28,111 nt of DNA from a virus. How positions within the stretch are numbered: the stretch's first letter is position 1; the number at the start of each line of letters is the position of its first letter. A model generated the notes under the pieces. The model saw only the letters and a program-made list of their open reading frames with translations. It did not search any database and was not told where the DNA came from. The translations under genes were made by a program, and so were the position numbers. Where the stretch lies: positions 1 through 28,111 of the IMG/VR virus record IMGVR_UViG_3300025789_000119. The stretch is one strand, 5' to 3'. This document shows, in pieces, positions 1-8,664 of this stretch.

Positions 1-414
1 TCCATGCTCTACATTGTTTTCCGTAGATGCATAGCCTGGAATCATAAAATTCATTGCTTCGTCTTGAACACAGCCTATCCAGTAACCGCGTTTAGGATTA
101 CCTTCAATAAAAATAATAACAACAATGGATCCTACGTCAGGCGGAACAGCCCAGAAGCCATAACTTTTTTGTGTGTTATTATAGTCGTTGTCTTTTCCGT
201 TATATTTTACATCAGTTTTTCCAAAAAATGGACTCATGTATTTTACTTGATGTAATTGCCCTTCGCTATCACTATTACCAACATCATGCAAAATCTGAAC
301 TTCTAACATACCCATATAAGTAGCATCAAGGTGACTAACTACCTTGGCTAAAAACGGGCCGGGTTCTGGCTTTGGTTGATTTATTGTACTGTCGTTTGGA
401 TTATATTCTGCCAT
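1..414 (-). CDS. gp5: Baseplate hub gp5-like protein, N-terminal part (runs off the window)
   Basis: The minus strand is open from an ATG at 414-412 to the window edge: 138 codons with no stop, so the C-terminus is missing. The visible protein begins MAEYNPNDSTINQPKPEPG and continues with a beta-rich domain carrying LEVQIL, YMSPFFGKT, SYGFWAVPPDVGSIV and GYWIGCVQDEAMNFM. This pattern matches the N-terminal OB-fold domain of gp5/VgrG-like hub proteins of aquatic T4-type phages. In T4, gp5 forms the central spike under the tail tube and carries a lysozyme domain; whether a lytic domain follows here cannot be seen. The start overlaps the stop of the upstream gene by one base (TAATG), suggesting translational coupling. 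The assignment rests on sequence pattern plus the neighbouring gp53. Confidence 0.7.
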   Translation of the reverse strand, partial: MAEYNPNDSTINQPKPEPGPFLAKVVSHLDATYMGMLEVQILHDVGNSDSEGQLHQVKYMSPFFGKTDVKYNGKDNDYNNTQKSYGFWAVPPDVGSIVVIIFIEGNPKRGYWIGCVQDEAMNFMIPGYASTENNVEHG

Positions 415-2717
415 TATTCAGTTCCATCTTCTTCGTTACTATTCGGATCTTTAGTATTAATCTTATTATTATCTGCTGCAACACCTGCGTTTGGTGATCC
501 GCCGCCTGGCAATTCTTGTAGACGTAAGCGTAAACCTGTTAGTGTTTGTTTAAATTCATTTTTTGAAAAATTACTTACAACAGTAGTAATGCGATATAAG
601 CCACTAATCATGGCTACCGACTGTGTAGGATTATGAAAATTATATAACCCGTTATATCCAATATCTATTGGCGTTCTAAAATTAATTGAGACATGAACTT
701 CTCCAGATTGCCAGTTTACGCTGCCGTCGGCGTTGAGATTTTCAGTAACAGGCTGTGCTGTGTAATTGCCAGTACCGCTCATTGCAATATAATATGGATC
801 TCCGATTATTTCTAATGAAAGATCCGCCATGTCTGTTCCTTGAAATGCTCTATCAAAAAATGCACGAGCAGCACGAGTTGCTTCAATTTCAGCACCTCCG
901 CCTCCAAGTCTGTCAGTTTGTGATCGTTTTGCGCTATAACTTACAGCGGTAGGTGAAGTTCCTGGTTTTGTGGGTGGCGCACTACCTGTATTATTAAGTG
1001 CTTGTTCTTGAGTAACTGGCGTTTTTTCTTTTGCGCCACCTTGATCGGCAGCAGTTTTTGCATCTTGTGTTCCTGAAGTACCGTCTGCTGGCAATGTATC
1101 TATAAAATTATTAGTGTACTTTATATCAAATTTTAATACATCAACATTTTTACCTGTGTAGATATAATTATATTCTTTAACTACTTGAGATTGTAGTGGT
1201 CCGTTCAGACCAACAGGTTTAGTGCTTGGAGCTAATGGTCCAGAACTTTGATGAACATGGTATGGCAATACTCTATAGACTAATAACCTAGGTTTTAATC
1301 CAGTTGCTTTATTTTCTACTCCTGATTGATATACCTGTGTATCAATATGCCACCAGTCTTTGTATCCTTCAGGAGTAATTTTGCCAGGATCTAAAGATTC
1401 TACAACAAACCGACTAGCTAATATAGTTTGATTTATAGCATTTAATATGTCAGTATCTTGTTTAAATTTCATTTCAGTAACTTGCGGATCTACACCGTTT
1501 TTACTTCTAACATTAATTTTCTTTTTTTCGTCGTAGACTTCTTGTTCGCCGCCAATGGGTGGATCACCTTTTCGTAATTCATCAAATCCCATCTTGGCTT
1601 GTCCTATGGCATTCATAGACGATGGATCCTGAACTAAAATATCAACTTTGTCAGTTACAGATTTATTAGAAACATTTAAAGATGTCATAAAATCTGTAGG
1701 CAATGGTGTAGGATCCGTTGTTGCCGAGCCTGGAGATGATTCGCTATCACCACTAGATGGTTGATCAGTTGCACTTGACGCAGAATTTTGTGGGAATAGA
1801 ATTAAAATTCTATCAGGAACTTCAATACCATTTGTATCAGCTACTTCTTTTAATTTTTGATTTAGTACAGCTTCTAAACTTTTATCGCCCCACTGTAATA
1901 TTTCTCCAACGGTTTTTCCTCTAGCTGATACATCGCTCATAAAGTTTTTATTGCCATCATTAAGTGCAACTGCATTATAAGGAATTCCAGTACAGTTATA
2001 AACAGCACCGTTTTCATTTACTGTCATATCCATACCAGTAATTTGTATAGGTATTTGTCTATCAGTGCCTGGAATATCTTCCATTATGCCAGTTTCTGTA
2101 TTACCTTTAAAATTAATTGTTAAAAGAAATGGCGCAACATTCCAATTAGTATGCGAATTTTTAGCAGCAGATTGTTGAAGTGCTGTATAAAATAAACCCA
2201 TGCTATAAGGTTCTATAATTTTAAAACTAAGATCAGTTACATTTGAATTCGTACCACTTTTATGACCGATTGTGCTTTCAAGTTTAACATCATCTATATA
2301 GAATTCAAAAGATCCTTGAGGAATTTGAACTCGATTGTAAGGTTCGATACTAGCAGATTTTGCAATTATATCACCGTATAACCCAATTCTGTAAGTACTA
2401 TCAGGATTACTTAAAAACTCATCCGATATTGAACTTAATCCAATAATACAATTATAACTTGCATACCTAAATAATGGATTAGGTAACGGTAATGAGCTGC
2501 CTGGTGCAATTCCTAATGCACCGGCAATACCTGCTAATGCATTACTAATCGAAGATACTCCGCTTAAGCCTGACAGACCGCCAGTTAACGACGAGGTGAC
2601 TCCTGATATAGCGTTTGTTACACTAGAAAGTCCAGATGCTATTCCTGTAGATACGGCGTTTATTGCTCCTGATACTCCAGAAGAGATTGTGGCGCCAAGA
2701 TCATCAAACGCACCCAT
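414..2717 (-). CDS. Large baseplate hub-like structural protein (767 aa)
   Basis: The first 70 residues are a Gly/Ser/Ala-rich amphipathic stretch (repeated SGLSS, SGVSS, NAIS). An ordered region with IEPYNRVQIPQGSFEFYID follows. Residues about 305-345 are Ser/Pro/Thr-rich and look like a linker. The C-terminal domain (about 640-745) carries LSLEIIGDPYYIAMSG and ISGLYRITTVVSNFS. That end resembles the last domain of gp27/gpD-type hub proteins, which bind the gp5 spike, and the gene sits directly between gp53 and the gp5-like gene, so a hub role is inferred. It is about twice the length of T4 gp27 (391 aa). The start ATG lies 2 bases after the gp53 stop, with TTAGGA about 8 bases upstream. No gene symbol is given because the match is structural in style only. 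Confidence 0.6.
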   Translation of the reverse strand: MGAFDDLGATISSGVSGAINAVSTGIASGLSSVTNAISGVTSSLTGGLSGLSGVSSISNALAGIAGALGIAPGSSLPLPNPLFRYASYNCIIGLSSISDEFLSNPDSTYRIGLYGDIIAKSASIEPYNRVQIPQGSFEFYIDDVKLESTIGHKSGTNSNVTDLSFKIIEPYSMGLFYTALQQSAAKNSHTNWNVAPFLLTINFKGNTETGIMEDIPGTDRQIPIQITGMDMTVNENGAVYNCTGIPYNAVALNDGNKNFMSDVSARGKTVGEILQWGDKSLEAVLNQKLKEVADTNGIEVPDRILILFPQNSASSATDQPSSGDSESSPGSATTDPTPLPTDFMTSLNVSNKSVTDKVDILVQDPSSMNAIGQAKMGFDELRKGDPPIGGEQEVYDEKKKINVRSKNGVDPQVTEMKFKQDTDILNAINQTILASRFVVESLDPGKITPEGYKDWWHIDTQVYQSGVENKATGLKPRLLVYRVLPYHVHQSSGPLAPSTKPVGLNGPLQSQVVKEYNYIYTGKNVDVLKFDIKYTNNFIDTLPADGTSGTQDAKTAADQGGAKEKTPVTQEQALNNTGSAPPTKPGTSPTAVSYSAKRSQTDRLGGGGAEIEATRAARAFFDRAFQGTDMADLSLEIIGDPYYIAMSGTGNYTAQPVTENLNADGSVNWQSGEVHVSINFRTPIDIGYNGLYNFHNPTQSVAMISGLYRITTVVSNFSKNEFKQTLTGLRLRLQELPGGGSPNAGVAADNNKINTKDPNSNEEDGTE

Positions 2718-2718
2718 G

Positions 2719-3018
2719 TTATAATCCTAACACTTTAGTTAAACTAGATTTTTTACAAATATAAATTCCAGTTCCTGGAACAAAATCTAATATAGGATCT
2801 TCTATAATATTCATATTGCGTTGTGCAAATACCCACCACAATTGAGATGTGCCGTATAAATCAAAAGCTAGTAGATCAGGTCTTAATGCATACTGTGCTT
2901 CTATAACATAATAAAAATCATCAGGTTCTGCACTAACTGGTCTAATAGTCAATAAATCAAGATAATTATTTTTTACTTGTGTAGTATACCAAGGACTTGT
3001 ATTTTTATAAGTAGCCAT
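2719..3018 (-). CDS. gp53: Baseplate wedge protein gp53
   Basis: A 99-residue protein with the recognisable gp53 signature: PDDFYYVIEAQYALRPDLLA, then LYGTSQLWWVFAQRN and a C-terminal VPGTGIYI. This is the LysM-like fold found in T4 gp53 (196 aa), the wedge component that joins wedges around the hub during baseplate assembly. The protein is about half the T4 length and close to a single domain. It lies in the leftward baseplate operon, 3 bases after the stop of the 355-residue gene and 1 base before the ATG of the hub-like gene. Assignment is by clear motif similarity. Confidence 0.85.
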   Translation of the reverse strand: MATYKNTSPWYTTQVKNNYLDLLTIRPVSAEPDDFYYVIEAQYALRPDLLAFDLYGTSQLWWVFAQRNMNIIEDPILDFVPGTGIYICKKSSLTKVLGL

Positions 3019-3021
3019 AAA

Positions 3022-4089
3022 TTAAATATATCCAAATGGTGCATTTAGATATCCGCCAGATACAAATGTATCTAAACTAAAGTATCTTGCACTATCTCTG
3101 CTGTATACAGGCTGTAAGGTTACAGTAAATTCGCTTTTAGTAGGTATATGGCTTACTCCTCCGGTTACAGATCCGCCTATACTACTAATTCCGCCGGCGC
3201 CTCCACCGCCAAGTAAGTTACCCACAGCATTTGCTGCTCCAGCAATGTTGCCTACCGCTCCAGCAAGGTTACCTACTTGATTAGCAATACTGCCAAGTCC
3301 TGGGATGGCACTTGCGATTCCAGCAATGCCACCAACAACACTGGCTGCAGATGCAATATCTCCTAATGGACCGCCTCCAAATCCGCCGCCAAAACTAACA
3401 CCGTTTGGTGCGGCTACACTGATATAATCACAATCATTAGGCAATGTTGTCTGGAATGCCGTTACTACAACAGGAACATTTTTAAAAACATAGTTTCCAT
3501 AACCATTTAAAAATATAACTGGAGGAGGATTGCCTGCAAGATAATCATTTCCTGAAAACATTTTGGTAAGACTACGTAAATAATGCACGGCGGCAATCCA
3601 ATAAAGACCTTCTGTTGCATCTTCAACGTTCATCGGGGCTGTAATAGTTATACTTCCTGGATCACTATTGTGAAAGGCTTGGAAAGTATAGTTTGTATGA
3701 GTAGTACTGATAGCACTATATTTGGCAGTACTTTGCATAGTAATTGTAGGTGTATATGGGAATACCAAACCGCCAGCTTGTTGTAACGGTGCCAGTACCG
3801 GACTACCTTGAAAACTAGGAGCATTAGCAATACTTAATCGTACACGCCAATCTGCAGGATTAGCATCTCCTCCAAAAACAGCCGATGCTGCTCCTAGTAG
3901 GCCACCCGTTGGATCACCACCTGGAGGTAAATTGATACTTCTCAACGCACTAGAAACCCCGCCAGCAATATTGAGTCCTGTGTTTAATGCAGAACTTAAA
4001 TTATTGGCAATATTAACTCCAGCAGAAATACCGCTGGCAAGGCCGTCTACGGCTGAAACAGTTTGAAATAAGCTATCGCCAAATCCCAT
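3022..4089 (-). CDS. Baseplate/tail-tube initiator protein, gp48/gp54-like (355 aa)
   Basis: First gene of the leftward baseplate operon. An N-terminal Gly/Ser/Ala amphipathic stretch (about 1-65) leads to an ordered domain with DWRVRLSI, FPYTPTI, NSDPGSITITAPM and LYWIAAVHYLRSLTKMFSG. The C-terminus has PTKSEFTVTLQPVYSRD. The overall arrangement, ending in a short tube-like strand after a loop, recalls T4 gp48 (364 aa) and gp54, which cap the hub and start tail tube polymerisation. A low-complexity insert of about 70 residues (roughly 230-305, repeats of GNLAG, IAGIAS and GNIAG) interrupts the last domain. AGGA lies 8 bases before the ATG. The baseplate role is likely; the choice between gp48 and gp54 is uncertain. 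Confidence 0.6.
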   Translation of the reverse strand: MGFGDSLFQTVSAVDGLASGISAGVNIANNLSSALNTGLNIAGGVSSALRSINLPPGGDPTGGLLGAASAVFGGDANPADWRVRLSIANAPSFQGSPVLAPLQQAGGLVFPYTPTITMQSTAKYSAISTTHTNYTFQAFHNSDPGSITITAPMNVEDATEGLYWIAAVHYLRSLTKMFSGNDYLAGNPPPVIFLNGYGNYVFKNVPVVVTAFQTTLPNDCDYISVAAPNGVSFGGGFGGGPLGDIASAASVVGGIAGIASAIPGLGSIANQVGNLAGAVGNIAGAANAVGNLLGGGGAGGISSIGGSVTGGVSHIPTKSEFTVTLQPVYSRDSARYFSLDTFVSGGYLNAPFGYI

Positions 4090-4111
4090 ATTAAATTCCT
4101 AAATTGATATA

Positions 4112-4119
4112 ATATTTAG
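4112..4119 (-). promoter_or_regulatory. Candidate late promoter for the leftward baseplate operon
   Basis: Read on the minus strand this is CTAAATAT, a six-of-seven match to the ATAAATA late motif seen elsewhere in the window. It lies about 20 bases upstream of the first baseplate gene. It directly abuts the -35 box of the rightward early promoter, so the two could compete. Weaker than the other late motifs. Confidence 0.4.
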
Positions 4120-4148
4120 TTGACTTTTTAATGTGCGTAGTTTATAAT
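4120..4148 (+). promoter_or_regulatory. Sigma70-type early promoter for gp55-gp47-gp46
   Basis: TTGACT at 4120-4125 and TATAAT at 4143-4148 are separated by exactly 17 bases, a near-perfect host sigma70 promoter. Transcription would start near 4155, leaving a leader of about 19 bases before the gp55 ATG at 4174, with AAAGGA and AGG as possible ribosome binding sites. A host-type promoter here fits early expression of the late sigma factor. Confidence 0.85.
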
Positions 4149-4173
4149 TAGACATTAAAGGACTGAGAACAGG

Positions 4174-5007
4174 ATGACCGCAAAAGTAAATTACCTAAAC
4201 AACAAAGATATGTTAGCAGAGATACACAAATCAAAAAGCTCATATTGCAGTTTTACCGATCCAAAGTATCATCAATACGATTTGATTTTGCCTAGTGTGG
4301 ACAAGATTAACATTAGAAGTATAGCAGAAGCCAAACGAAATCAAGCTAAACGCCTAGGCGATGCAGAATATCAACGCAGAAAAGCAGCAGGCGAAAAAGT
4401 TAAACAAGCCGATTGCGAAGTCGACTACAAAAAAATAGCTAAAACAGATGTTGTTTTTAGAATCATGAGTTTTGATCATATTCCATTAAACAGCACACGC
4501 AAGAAAAATCCCAAAAGTCTAGCAGATCACAGAGACAAAGTTAACTTTCCTCCATTCCAACATTGGAAATTTGACGAAGAAGATCCAGAAAAATTATTAT
4601 GTGTAGGCAAAAGTCATTGGAAGGGCGACTTAGAGAAAGGTCATTTTGATAAAGATGCTGGACAAATTACAAATACATTGGCTAAGATGATGATCAAGCT
4701 ATGTGAACGTTATGCTACACGTGGCAATGTTCGCGGTTATACCTATAACGATGAAATGAAAGGCATGGCTATTTTACAATTAACACAAATCGGATTGCAA
4801 TTTGACGAAAGTAAATCAGATAATCCATTTGCATATTTTACAGCTGCCGTTACTAACAGTTTTGTTAGAGTAATTAACACAGAAAAACGTAATCAAAATA
4901 TTCGAGATGATATATTAGAAATGAATGGTATGAATCCTAGTTACAGCAGAACCGGTTCAGGAGAACATGCTGCTGCTATTAAACGTTTTGATGAGAGTAG
5001 TGAATGA
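4174..5007 (+). CDS. gp55: Late transcription sigma factor gp55
   Basis: A 277-residue protein. The C-terminal 120 residues carry the phage sigma core: KSHWKGDLEKGHF (about 146-158), RYATRGNVRGYTYNDEMKG (179-197), QIGLQFDESKSDNPFAYFTA (205-224) and NTEKRNQNIRDDILEMNG (235-252). In T4, gp55 binds host RNA polymerase core and recognises the TATAAATA late promoter together with the sliding clamp and gp33. The matching ATAAATA motifs in this window support that role. It is longer than T4 gp55 (185 aa): residues 1-145 form an extra charged N-terminal region with FRIMSFDHIPLN and KVNFPPFQHWKFD, which I associate with aquatic T4-like phages. The stop overlaps the gp47 start (ATGA). Confidence 0.9.
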   Translation: MTAKVNYLNNKDMLAEIHKSKSSYCSFTDPKYHQYDLILPSVDKINIRSIAEAKRNQAKRLGDAEYQRRKAAGEKVKQADCEVDYKKIAKTDVVFRIMSFDHIPLNSTRKKNPKSLADHRDKVNFPPFQHWKFDEEDPEKLLCVGKSHWKGDLEKGHFDKDAGQITNTLAKMMIKLCERYATRGNVRGYTYNDEMKGMAILQLTQIGLQFDESKSDNPFAYFTAAVTNSFVRVINTEKRNQNIRDDILEMNGMNPSYSRTGSGEHAAAIKRFDESSE

Positions 5008-6017
5008 CAAATTTATTCAAGAAAGTAGCCGTCTTTACAGATATTCACTTTGGTTTAAAGTCGAATAGTAGTATACATAACCAAGATTGTGAAGATTTTG
5101 TTGACTGGTATATTGCCAAAGCAAAGGAGGAAGGGTGTGATACAGGTATCTTTATGGGCGATTGGCATCATAATCGCAATAGCCTTAATATTACTACAAT
5201 GGATTATAGCCTTAGGGCCTTGGAAAAACTGGGCCAGGCGTTTGACAACTTCTATTTCTTTCCTGGTAATCATGATTTGTATTACAAAGACAAACGAGAC
5301 ATACACAGTGTGGAGTTTGGAAAGTATATACCTGGTGTTACTGTGGTACATGAGCCTACTACTATTGGAGACGTCACTCTTTGTCCGTGGCTTGTAGGAG
5401 AAGAATGGCGGTCAGTAAGCAAGAAGGGTGGCAAATATATCTTTGGTCACTTTGAATTACCCAGCTTCTTTATGAATGCCATGGTACAAATGCCCGATCA
5501 TGGAGAAATTCAGCTAGATAGTTTTAAAAACTATGAGCTTGGATTTAGCGGGCACTTTCATAAACGCCAACAACAAAAGAACATGATCTATATTGGCAAT
5601 GCATTTCCGCACAATTATGCAGATGCATGGGACGATGAACGTGGAATGATGACGTTAGAATGGGGAGGGGCTCCAGAATATCATACTTGGCCTGCTCAAC
5701 CTACGTTCCGTACTGTAAAATTAAGTCAACTGATCGATGATGCAGACTCAATAATCTTGCCCAAGCAACATCTTCGTGTTATACTAGACATAGATATTAC
5801 CTATGAAGAAGCTAGTTTTATCAAAGAGAAGTTTATTAGCGACTATGATATCAGAGAACTTACACTGATTGCTGAAAAGAAAGATGTTGAAATTAATACA
5901 AACATAGATATTCAAGCATTCGAAAGTGTAGATCAAATTGTATCAAGTCAAATCATAAACATTGAAAGCGATACTTACGACAAAAACATACTGTTGTCAA
6001 TTTATAATAGCCTATGA
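5004..6017 (+). CDS. gp47: Recombination endonuclease subunit gp47 (SbcD/Mre11 family)
   Basis: A 337-residue calcineurin-like metallophosphoesterase, nearly the T4 length (339). The metal-binding motifs are in order: TDIH (D13, H15), GDWHHN (D53), GNHD (N89, H90, D91), GHF (H149) and GHFH (H184, H186). With gp46 it forms the Mre11/Rad50-type nuclease that resects double-strand ends for recombination-dependent replication. It also takes part in host DNA degradation in T4. The start overlaps the gp55 stop and the stop overlaps the gp46 start, both as ATGA, so the three genes are translationally coupled in one operon. Confidence 0.95.
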   Translation: MTNLFKKVAVFTDIHFGLKSNSSIHNQDCEDFVDWYIAKAKEEGCDTGIFMGDWHHNRNSLNITTMDYSLRALEKLGQAFDNFYFFPGNHDLYYKDKRDIHSVEFGKYIPGVTVVHEPTTIGDVTLCPWLVGEEWRSVSKKGGKYIFGHFELPSFFMNAMVQMPDHGEIQLDSFKNYELGFSGHFHKRQQQKNMIYIGNAFPHNYADAWDDERGMMTLEWGGAPEYHTWPAQPTFRTVKLSQLIDDADSIILPKQHLRVILDIDITYEEASFIKEKFISDYDIRELTLIAEKKDVEINTNIDIQAFESVDQIVSSQIINIESDTYDKNILLSIYNSL

Positions 6018-7795
6018 GTATAAAACTTAAAGAATTAACTGTTAAAAACTTCATGAGTGTGGGTAACCAAACTCAAGCTGTAAACTTTGCACAAGAAAAT
6101 CTTACTCTTGTACTAGGTGAAAACTTAGATCAAGGAGGAGATGACAGCGGTTCGCGCAACGGTACAGGTAAAACAACTATTGTAAATGCACTTAGCTATG
6201 CATTATTTGGCAATGCACTGACTAATATTAAAAAAGATAATCTAATTAATAAAACTAACAATAAAAATCTGTTAGTTACATTGGCATTTGAAAAAGATGG
6301 AACAGATTATCGTATAGAACGTGGACGTAAACCCAATGTTCTGCAATTTTTTGTCAACGATATTGCACAAACTGAAGAAGAAATAGATGAAGCACAAGGT
6401 GATGTTCGTGAAACTCAACGAGATTTAGACGAGTTATTGGGCATGAGCCACGATATGTTCAAACATATTGTAGCACTCAATACCTATACTGAACCATTTT
6501 TAAGTATGCGGGCTAATGATCAAAGAGTTATTATTGAACAATTGTTGGGCATTACCTTATTAAGTGAAAAGTCTGAAACTCTCAAAGAGATGATTCGTCA
6601 GACTAAAGATGAGATACTACAAGAAACTGCCAACATTGAAGCTATAAAGAAAAGCAATGAGAATATTCAAAAGAGTATTGATAATCTGTTGACTAGACAA
6701 AGTGCTTGGCGTAATCAACATGCCAGTGAACTTGAGAAGATTGGCCGTGCTATTGTAGAACTTGAAAGTGTAGACATTGAAGCAGAACTTGCGAAGCATG
6801 CGGAGCTCAAAGTTTATGACGAGAAGGCAGCGAAGCTGAAAAGCCTGAATAAGGAACGTGCTACGTTAGAAAGCGCGATAGCGCAAGCGGAGCGAAGCGT
6901 TACGAAGTATGAACGTGAGCTTGGCCTATTGGCAAGTAAGACCTGTCACGCTTGTGAACAAGAACTGCACGATCACAAACATGAAGAAATGACTGCCACA
7001 GCACAGGGTCACCTAGGTGAAGCAAAGAAATATTTTGACAAGGTTACCAAGGACCTTGGAAAAATTGTCTCAGAGCTAGCGGACATTGGAGAAATAGCCC
7101 GACGTCCCGACACTTACTACGATACTGTAGAGCAGGCTCTCAAGCATCAAAACAATTTAACCACTCTTGAAAATCAACTTGTGCAAAAAAGCCATGAAAC
7201 AGACACTTATCAAGAGCAAATCGACGAGCTTATGGACACTGCTATGCAGGAAATTTCATGGGATCGCGTGAACAACCTCAATAGTTTAAAAGAACATCAA
7301 GAGTTCCTATTAAAACTGCTCACAAGCAAAGATAGTTTTATACGTAAAAAGATTATAGATCAAAACCTAGCTTATCTCAACAACAGATTGACCTACTACT
7401 TGGACCGTATGGGCTTGCCTCATACTGTGCTATTCCAAAACGATCTTACTGTTGAGATTACTCAGCTGGGGCAAGACTTAGATTTTGATAATCTCAGTCG
7501 AGGAGAACGTAATAGACTTATACTAAGTTTGTCTTGGAGTTTTCGAGATGTGTGGGAAAGTCTATATCAAAGTATTAATCTCTTGTTTGTCGATGAACTT
7601 ATTGACAATGGACTTGATGCATCAGGTGTTGAAGGTGCACTGGGTGTACTTAAAAAGATGGCACGTGAACGTAAAAAGAATATTTTCTTGATCAGTCATC
7701 GAGATGAATTAGTGGGCCGTGTAAACAATGTACTTAAGGTTGTTAAGGAAAATGGTTACACCAGCTATGCGAATGATTTAGAAATCAATGAGTAA
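6014..7795 (+). CDS. gp46: Recombination endonuclease subunit gp46 (SbcC/Rad50 family ATPase)
   Basis: A 593-residue SMC-like ATPase, similar to T4 gp46 (560 aa). Walker A is at 46-54 (GSRNGTGKT), the ABC signature LSRGER at 494-499, and Walker B LLFVDE at 523-528, followed by the H-loop region ISHRDE. Between the ATPase halves is a long coiled coil with a zinc hook CHAC at 311-314, through which two molecules join. It partners gp47, encoded immediately upstream. Bases 6786-6900, coding the coiled coil just before the hook, are unusually GCG-rich with three copies of GCGAAGC, unlike the AT-rich codon use around it. Confidence 0.95.
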   Translation: MSIKLKELTVKNFMSVGNQTQAVNFAQENLTLVLGENLDQGGDDSGSRNGTGKTTIVNALSYALFGNALTNIKKDNLINKTNNKNLLVTLAFEKDGTDYRIERGRKPNVLQFFVNDIAQTEEEIDEAQGDVRETQRDLDELLGMSHDMFKHIVALNTYTEPFLSMRANDQRVIIEQLLGITLLSEKSETLKEMIRQTKDEILQETANIEAIKKSNENIQKSIDNLLTRQSAWRNQHASELEKIGRAIVELESVDIEAELAKHAELKVYDEKAAKLKSLNKERATLESAIAQAERSVTKYERELGLLASKTCHACEQELHDHKHEEMTATAQGHLGEAKKYFDKVTKDLGKIVSELADIGEIARRPDTYYDTVEQALKHQNNLTTLENQLVQKSHETDTYQEQIDELMDTAMQEISWDRVNNLNSLKEHQEFLLKLLTSKDSFIRKKIIDQNLAYLNNRLTYYLDRMGLPHTVLFQNDLTVEITQLGQDLDFDNLSRGERNRLILSLSWSFRDVWESLYQSINLLFVDELIDNGLDASGVEGALGVLKKMARERKKNIFLISHRDELVGRVNNVLKVVKENGYTSYANDLEINE

Positions 7796-8066
7796 ACACG
7801 TTGAGCCGTCTGCGTATCAAAATGAAGAGTCGCATGAACAACTCATGGCAGCTTTTCGCGAATACTTTAAGGCAAATCAAGATTGGCAAGCAAAAGGCAC
7901 ACGCAGGGCAGGAGAAAATATGCGCTACTGGTTGGCGCAGATTCGTATCATAGCAAGGCAACGAAGAGAACATGTGCAGCAATATCGTGTACATCTAGAT
8001 CAGGCAAAACGAGCACGTAAGGCAAGCCAAAAGGCACAAGAGGAGAAACCAGCAGACACTAATTAG
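7788..8066 (+). CDS. Small basic helical protein of unknown function (92 aa)
   Basis: The start overlaps the end of gp46 by 8 bases (ATGAGTAA), so it is probably translated by coupling. The protein is highly charged and predicted helical: an acidic N-terminus, then AFREYFKANQDWQAKGTRRA, then an Arg/Lys-rich helix (RIIARQRREHVQQYR, QAKRARKASQKAQ). No catalytic motif, signal peptide or membrane segment is seen. Its place after gp47/gp46 suggests a DNA-related early role, but that is inference from position only. I do not recognise the family. Confidence 0.75.
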   Translation: MSKHVEPSAYQNEESHEQLMAAFREYFKANQDWQAKGTRRAGENMRYWLAQIRIIARQRREHVQQYRVHLDQAKRARKASQKAQEEKPADTN

Positions 8067-8069
8067 TGT
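8056..8069. repeat. Perfect 14-base palindrome before the GIY-YIG gene
   Basis: ACACTAATTAGTGT is its own reverse complement. It spans the stop of the 92-residue gene and ends at the base before the ATG at 8070. It could be a protein-binding site or an RNA hairpin limiting initiation of the nuclease gene. The same arms ACACTA/TAGTGT recur at 16987-17010. Confidence 0.6.
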
Positions 8070-8507
8070 ATGTCTTGGTACTATCTAAATCAAATTGTAG
8101 AGCAACTGCCCGAGGATTGTATTGGGTTTGTTTATCTTATAACAAACACATCAACTGGGCGCAAGTACATAGGCAAAAAACTAGCAAAATTTTCTAAAAC
8201 TACCTACAAAGTAGTAAAATTAAAAAACGGCACTAAGAAAAAAAAGAAAATCCGCAGTAAAATTGACAGCGATTGGCAGGACTATTATGGTTCCAGCGAT
8301 GAATTACTCAAAGATATTGCGCAGTTAGGTCAAGAAAACTTTCACCGAGAGATATTATTTTATTGTAAGTCCAAGGCAGAAACGTCATATATAGAGGCAC
8401 GAGAACAATTTACACGCAGAGTATTAGAATCTGACGAATATTACAACGGTCAGATATCAGTTCGTGTCCACGGCTCCCACATCAAAGGCAAACAAATTAA
8501 CGGTTAA
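8070..8507 (+). CDS. GIY-YIG nuclease-like protein (145 aa)
   Basis: Residues 19-37 contain both halves of a GIY-YIG motif: GFVYLI (19-24) and KYIGKK (32-37). After a Lys-rich insertion (about 53-64) come DWQDYYGSS, FHREILFYC and an AETSYIEAREQ helix that could supply the catalytic glutamate. The size matches a lone catalytic domain, like stand-alone Seg-type or repair-type phage nucleases, without an obvious added DNA-binding domain. The ATG sits 3 bases after the preceding stop, has no good ribosome binding site, and is preceded by a perfect palindrome. Substrate and role (homing, restriction of competing phage, repair) cannot be told from sequence. It lies next to a structured gene-free region. 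Confidence 0.7.
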   Translation: MSWYYLNQIVEQLPEDCIGFVYLITNTSTGRKYIGKKLAKFSKTTYKVVKLKNGTKKKKKIRSKIDSDWQDYYGSSDELLKDIAQLGQENFHREILFYCKSKAETSYIEAREQFTRRVLESDEYYNGQISVRVHGSHIKGKQING

Positions 8508-8664
8508 CAGCTAGCGCAGGCCAACATCATGCGCTCTATACCTGGATCTAGGATCACAGGGACGGAAATCTCCAGCCGTAGGAGTACTCAACCACTATCC
8601 TTAACAGGACGAGGATCGCAAAGCTGCCGCGGTTTGGTTGTTTTAGGAATTAAAGGCAAAAGGA

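Noticed and set aside
5055-5397. Open frames on both strands inside gp47
   Set aside because: Shadow frames within a clearly conserved metallophosphoesterase gene.
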